Positions 6,559 to 8,391 of a stretch of 8,391 bases of DNA are shown here, in pieces; the stretch's first letter is position 1; the number at the start of each line of letters is the position of its first letter. Source of the stretch: Bradyrhizobium sp. (GTDB lineage: Bacteria; Pseudomonadota; Alphaproteobacteria; Rhizobiales; Xanthobacteraceae); contig JAQGKJ010000090.1 of NCBI GenBank assembly GCA_028290165.1, forward strand, positions 1 through 8,391. Direction: 5' to 3'. Below the pieces are notes generated by a model, which saw only the letters and a list, made by a program, of their open reading frames with translations, ran no database searches and had not been told where the DNA came from. A program made the position numbers and the translations under genes.

Positions 6559-7068
6559 TTATGCTGGGTGCCCGCTTTCCCGCATCGCGGATTCAGTTTG
6601 ATGTTGCAGAAGAATCCGGAAAACCAGTCTGTGCGTGATCAGCAGCAGCGGCACAACGAAAGTCGGAATGAAGTAGGCGGCTCCCAACTGCCCCGCCAGG
6701 AGCCCGGCGTCGTTGGCCTGGTAGAAAGCGTTCAGGAGATCGGCCGAGCCCCAGAGATTGAAGATCCATGCGATGACAACGCCAGCCCTGAATGGCAGCG
6801 ATAGCAGCGAAAGCAACGCGAGTGCCGCCGCGATGATGTCGCCATAGGCCGCGGAATGCGCGAAGGCAGACGGCAGATCGGGCGACACGACGCCTGGGAC
6901 CAGGAATGCGAGCCCGAGGAAGCGGAAGCTGTGCAGGATGAGCAGAGGCCGCAACGCATCAATCCGTTGCCGGAGCCGCAGTTCCGGCCAGATGTATCGG
7001 CCGGTGACGATCCCCCACGCGATGAAGCTGAATGCGATGCTTGCAAAAAAGCAGAGTTGCGGCGACAT
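6559..7068 (-). CDS. Integral membrane protein of unknown function (169 aa)
   Basis: ATG 7068 is preceded by AGGAAA at a good spacing (CAGGAAACGCTC before ATG). Five hydrophobic segments are visible at about 5-24, 42-61, 76-92, 95-114 and 128-150, with a basic stretch (R31-R35) after the first. The polar features LHSFRFLGLAFLVPG (45-59) and NLWGSADLLNAFYQAND (104-120) look conserved-type, but I do not recognise a named family; I know similar proteins only as conserved hypothetical membrane proteins in proteobacteria. It is monocistronic: a hairpin lies upstream at 7224-7249, and remnants only lie downstream. The promoter overlaps two GGTACC operator sites, so it is probably repressed by a TetR-like regulator encoded elsewhere. 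Confidence 0.8.
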   Translation of the reverse strand: MSPQLCFFASIAFSFIAWGIVTGRYIWPELRLRQRIDALRPLLILHSFRFLGLAFLVPGVVSPDLPSAFAHSAAYGDIIAAALALLSLLSLPFRAGVVIAWIFNLWGSADLLNAFYQANDAGLLAGQLGAAYFIPTFVVPLLLITHRLVFRILLQHQTESAMRESGHPA

Positions 7069-7098
7069 GAGCGTTTCCTGGGTTACAATTCACTGCCC

Positions 7099-7150
7099 TT
7101 GGTACCACTAAGTACCGCGCTGCCGCAGGTATGGTACTATATGGTACCAA
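7099..7150. promoter_or_regulatory. Paired GGTACC-type operator sites
   Basis: Site 1 (7101-7116) is GGTACC-ACTA-AGTACC and site 2 (7133-7148) is GGTACT-ATAT-GGTACC. Site 2 matches the reverse complement of site 1 at 13 of 16 positions, and the outer arms TTGGTACCA (7099-7107) and TGGTACCAA (7142-7150) are exact reverse complements. The centre-to-centre distance is 32 bases, about three helical turns, which would put both sites on the same face. This layout is typical of TetR-family operators. The array lies between the -35 box and the start of the 7068 gene. Confidence 0.65.
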
Positions 7151-7156
7151 TGTCAA
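7151..7156 (-). promoter_or_regulatory. Consensus -35 box (TTGACA)
   Basis: TTGACA on the minus strand abuts operator site 2, so a repressor bound there would block sigma-70-type polymerase. The -10 is less clear: TACCAT at 14-base spacing or ATACCT at 18-base spacing, both within or at the edge of the operator. The start codon of the membrane protein is about 80 bases downstream. Confidence 0.5.
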
Positions 7157-7215
7157 GCGGGGGGATGATGGCTGCGGCATGCGCCGGGCTGCCCTCATGA
7201 CAAGGCCGGCAAGGC

Positions 7216-7249
7216 AAAGAAATGGCCCCAGCGCGGGGAAGCTGGGGCC
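7216..7249 (-). terminator. Hairpin GGCCCCAGC/GCTGGGGCC, terminator-like
   Basis: GGCCCCAGC (7224-7232) and GCTGGGGCC (7241-7249) form a perfect 9-bp stem with an 8-base loop. On the minus strand it is followed by ATTTCTTT, a moderate U-tract, so it could end transcripts coming from the right and insulate the 7068 gene. On the plus strand no T-run follows. Confidence 0.5.
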
Positions 7250-7269
7250 GAAGTCGATAGGGAGGAAAC

Positions 7270-7407
7270 GTGTGCCGCATATCGGCACAATTCTCAGGTA
7301 GGCTCGCAAGCCGCCGATCCCCACTAAATTCGGTTTTAGAAAGCTGGCCTCTGGCCGCTGCCGGCCATCGCCCGGACTGCTGGTGTTTTGCACACTATCC
7401 CCATTAA
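7270..7407 (+). CDS. Possible small ORF, 45 aa
   Basis: GGGAGGAAAC at about 7260-7269 is a near-perfect Shine-Dalgarno but sits only a few bases before GTG 7270, so spacing is on the short side. The frame encodes VCRISAQFSGRLASRR followed by a Trp-, His- and Cys-containing tail (DCWCFAHYPH) and stops at TAA 7405-7407. I recognise no family. The start codon lies at the base of a hairpin, TGTGCCG/CGGCACA (7271-7289, loop CATAT), that could control translation. It may equally be chance. Confidence 0.2.
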   Translation: MCRISAQFSGRLASRRSPLNSVLESWPLAAAGHRPDCWCFAHYPH

Positions 7408-7442
7408 GTAATTTTACTGAATGCAACGCACGGAACCGGGAA

Positions 7443-7470
7443 CATAAAATTCGCTCGGCATCTGCCGAGC
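7443..7470 (-). terminator. Rho-independent terminator for the AhpD-like operon
   Basis: On the minus strand GCTCGGCA-GA-TGCCGAGC folds into a GC-rich hairpin followed by GAATTTTATG. It lies about 160 bases after the stop of the carboxymuconolactone decarboxylase-like gene. The 10-bp hairpin at 7502-7530 lies between and could help stall or protect the 3' end, but has no T-run. Confidence 0.5.
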
Positions 7471-7632
7471 GGCCCGCAGGGTGCTGTTCCGGCGCTTGTC
7501 AGGGGTCCGGACCGCGGTACTCCGGACCCCCGCTTAGGAATATGCGTGCATCGCCTGCGGCCTGTCCGAGATTTTAGTCATCGCCCGCCACAATCCCCTG
7601 CCCTTCAACACATTCGCCAACCAGACCCGACC

Positions 7633-8088
7633 TTAGCCCCATGAGCCCGCCACCTGGCGCGTGCTGACGTTCAATCTATTAAAGACATTAGTGGTCGCTA
7701 TGGACAGCAGGAGCGCCGCGAGCCCCTTCTCGTCGTAATGCCGCGCCGCCTCGTTCCAAACGTCGTCGGGAACCGGGTCCGCCCGATCGCTGAGGCGGGT
7801 GACGCACTCGGTGAGCGCCAGGGCGGCGCGCTCGGCGTCCGTGAAGCGCGGCGAGTCCCGCCAGGCGGCGACAGCAATGAGGCGGTCGTCGGTGTCGCCT
7901 CCTTGCTTGCCATGTTGGATGCCCGACTCGACGCAGGCGCTGCAACCGTTGATCTGGCTGGCCCGCAAATGGACGAGCCCGAGCGTGCGGGGCTCCACGC
8001 CGCCCTTCTGCGCGGCGGCCATAAGGCCCTGAATGGGCTGCATGGCCTCGGGGATGATCATCGCCGGATTTTTCATTCGCGCTTGCAT
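7633..8088 (-). CDS. Carboxymuconolactone decarboxylase/AhpD-like protein (151 aa)
   Basis: ATG 8088 follows CGGAG at eight to nine bases. The AhpD-like core is LRASQINGCSACVESGIQ (41-58) with the redox pair C49 and C52. In most members a His stands four residues after the second Cys; here that position is G56 and the nearest His is H59, as I recall for one CMD sub-group. VAAWRDSPRFTDAERAALAL (73-92) and SIATTNVFNRLNVSTRQVAG (129-148) are strong family motifs. Such proteins form helical oligomers acting as alkylhydroperoxidase-like thiol reductases, or have decarboxylase ancestry; the substrate here is unknown. It lies 40 bases downstream of the SRPBCC gene on the same strand, so they are probably co-transcribed. 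Confidence 0.88.
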   Translation of the reverse strand: MQARMKNPAMIIPEAMQPIQGLMAAAQKGGVEPRTLGLVHLRASQINGCSACVESGIQHGKQGGDTDDRLIAVAAWRDSPRFTDAERAALALTECVTRLSDRADPVPDDVWNEAARHYDEKGLAALLLSIATTNVFNRLNVSTRQVAGSWG

Positions 8089-8128
8089 ATCGGTTCTCCG
8101 TTCAAACAGTCAGGCTGGCTTGAGAGCT

Positions 8129-8391
8129 TCAGTCTATCCGCGCCAAGACCTGCTCCATGTTTGCAAAGAACTTCTGCCACCCGTACCTGGCGCCCTGGTA
8201 GGCCTGCTGCTGATCCGGCCGGAAGCCCAACTGCTCCATGCGCAGGTGGGTCCCCGTGCTCGTAGGGGTGAGAGTCCAGGTGACGACACTCTCGAGACCA
8301 TAGGCCGCCCACGTGTAAGACAGCGTTTTGTTCGGCTCGACTGCCAGGACCTGACAGTCGACAGCGCCCCAGTCCGCGCGAAGATTGAAAC
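8129..8391 (-). CDS. AHSA1/SRPBCC-domain protein, C-terminal part (5' end outside window)
   Basis: The frame is open from the right edge to TGA at 8129-8131, giving 86 residues; no start codon is needed inside the window. The sequence FNLRADWGAVDCQVLAVEPN, then TLSYTWAAYGLESVVTWTLT, shows the central strands of the Activator-of-Hsp90-ATPase-1-like (AHSA1) SRPBCC fold. The closing helix is GARYGWQKFFANMEQVL, with the invariant-type GW. These proteins bind hydrophobic ligands in a helix-grip pocket and, in bacteria, often follow an ArsR-type regulator gene. Such a regulator could lie just beyond the right edge (inference). The gap of 40 bases to the AhpD-like gene suggests one transcript. Confidence 0.85.
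   Translation of the reverse strand, partial: FNLRADWGAVDCQVLAVEPNKTLSYTWAAYGLESVVTWTLTPTSTGTHLRMEQLGFRPDQQQAYQGARYGWQKFFANMEQVLARID

Larger units (their letters stand above)
7250..7632. other. Gene-poor region with hairpins
   Basis: Apart from the doubtful small ORF at 7270-7407, no gene is supported. Strong inverted repeats lie at 7271-7289 (7-bp stem), 7453-7470 (8-bp arms) and 7502-7530 (GGGGTCCGGA/TCCGGACCCC, 10-bp stem, 9-base loop). An AT-rich stretch at about 7400-7420 contains a short AGTAA/TTACT palindrome. The longer minus-strand open frame (6959-7426) crosses the operators and is not accepted. Confidence 0.45.

Noticed and set aside
6959..7426. 155-residue minus-strand frame
   Set aside because: It runs across the GGTACC operators, the -35 box and the start of the membrane protein, and has no recognisable motifs.
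7738..8265. 175-residue plus-strand frame
   Set aside because: Antisense shadow of the AhpD-like and SRPBCC genes, both of which have clear family motifs on the minus strand.
1..8391. tRNA, rRNA, CRISPR array or intact insertion sequence
   Set aside because: No cloverleaf-like segments, regularly spaced repeats or complete transposase with terminal inverted repeats were seen on reading both strands.

Overview
The window looks like chromosomal DNA from a Bradyrhizobium-type alphaproteobacterium. The evidence is GC-rich coding sequence, the TTGATTTGCCCGACGGG interspersed repeat near the left end, and the leftmost 80 bases, which on the minus strand encode a peptide string (AIVTDAGRDAVDAAAS) that I recall as a recurring repeat translation in bradyrhizobial genomes. 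The genus assignment is from memory, not from a search.

Left part (1-2105, plus strand): repeat-bearing intergenic DNA, then an exported protein of unknown function (474-1223), then a DoxX/DoxD-like membrane protein (1449-2105). The latter runs tail to tail into the next operon, and the two stop codons share a CTAG palindrome.

Centre (2102-6037, minus strand): a tight operon in which each start overlaps the previous stop by four bases (GTGA, ATGA, ATGA), or nearly so at the last junction. In transcription order: the broken C-terminal end of a nucleoside phosphorylase gene, a TIGR04282-type small glycosyl/nucleotidyltransferase, a GT-C-type polytopic membrane glycosyltransferase, a radical SAM protein with a SPASM-like C-terminal Cys cluster, and a GT2 polyprenyl-phosphate-type glycosyltransferase. 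The GT2/GT-C pair suggests a sugar made on a lipid carrier on the cytoplasmic side and transferred on the periplasmic side. The radical SAM enzyme and the TIGR04282 protein would modify or supply the sugar or acceptor. The product is not known to me. This is the best candidate in the window for an undescribed pathway.

Gene graveyard (6034-6530, minus strand): immediately upstream of that operon lie three short remnants. They are a phosphorylase C-terminus carrying a one-base frameshift, a fragment resembling the N-terminus of a small nucleotidyltransferase, and a fragment resembling the N-terminal helix-turn-helix of an IS630-type transposase. The damage may have removed the operon's original first gene and promoter.

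Right part (6559-8391, minus strand): a five-helix membrane protein of unknown function whose promoter carries two GGTACC-type operator sites next to a perfect TTGACA -35 box; a 480-base gap with several strong hairpins and one possible small ORF; then a carboxymuconolactone decarboxylase/AhpD-like gene downstream of a truncated AHSA1/SRPBCC-domain gene that runs off the right edge.
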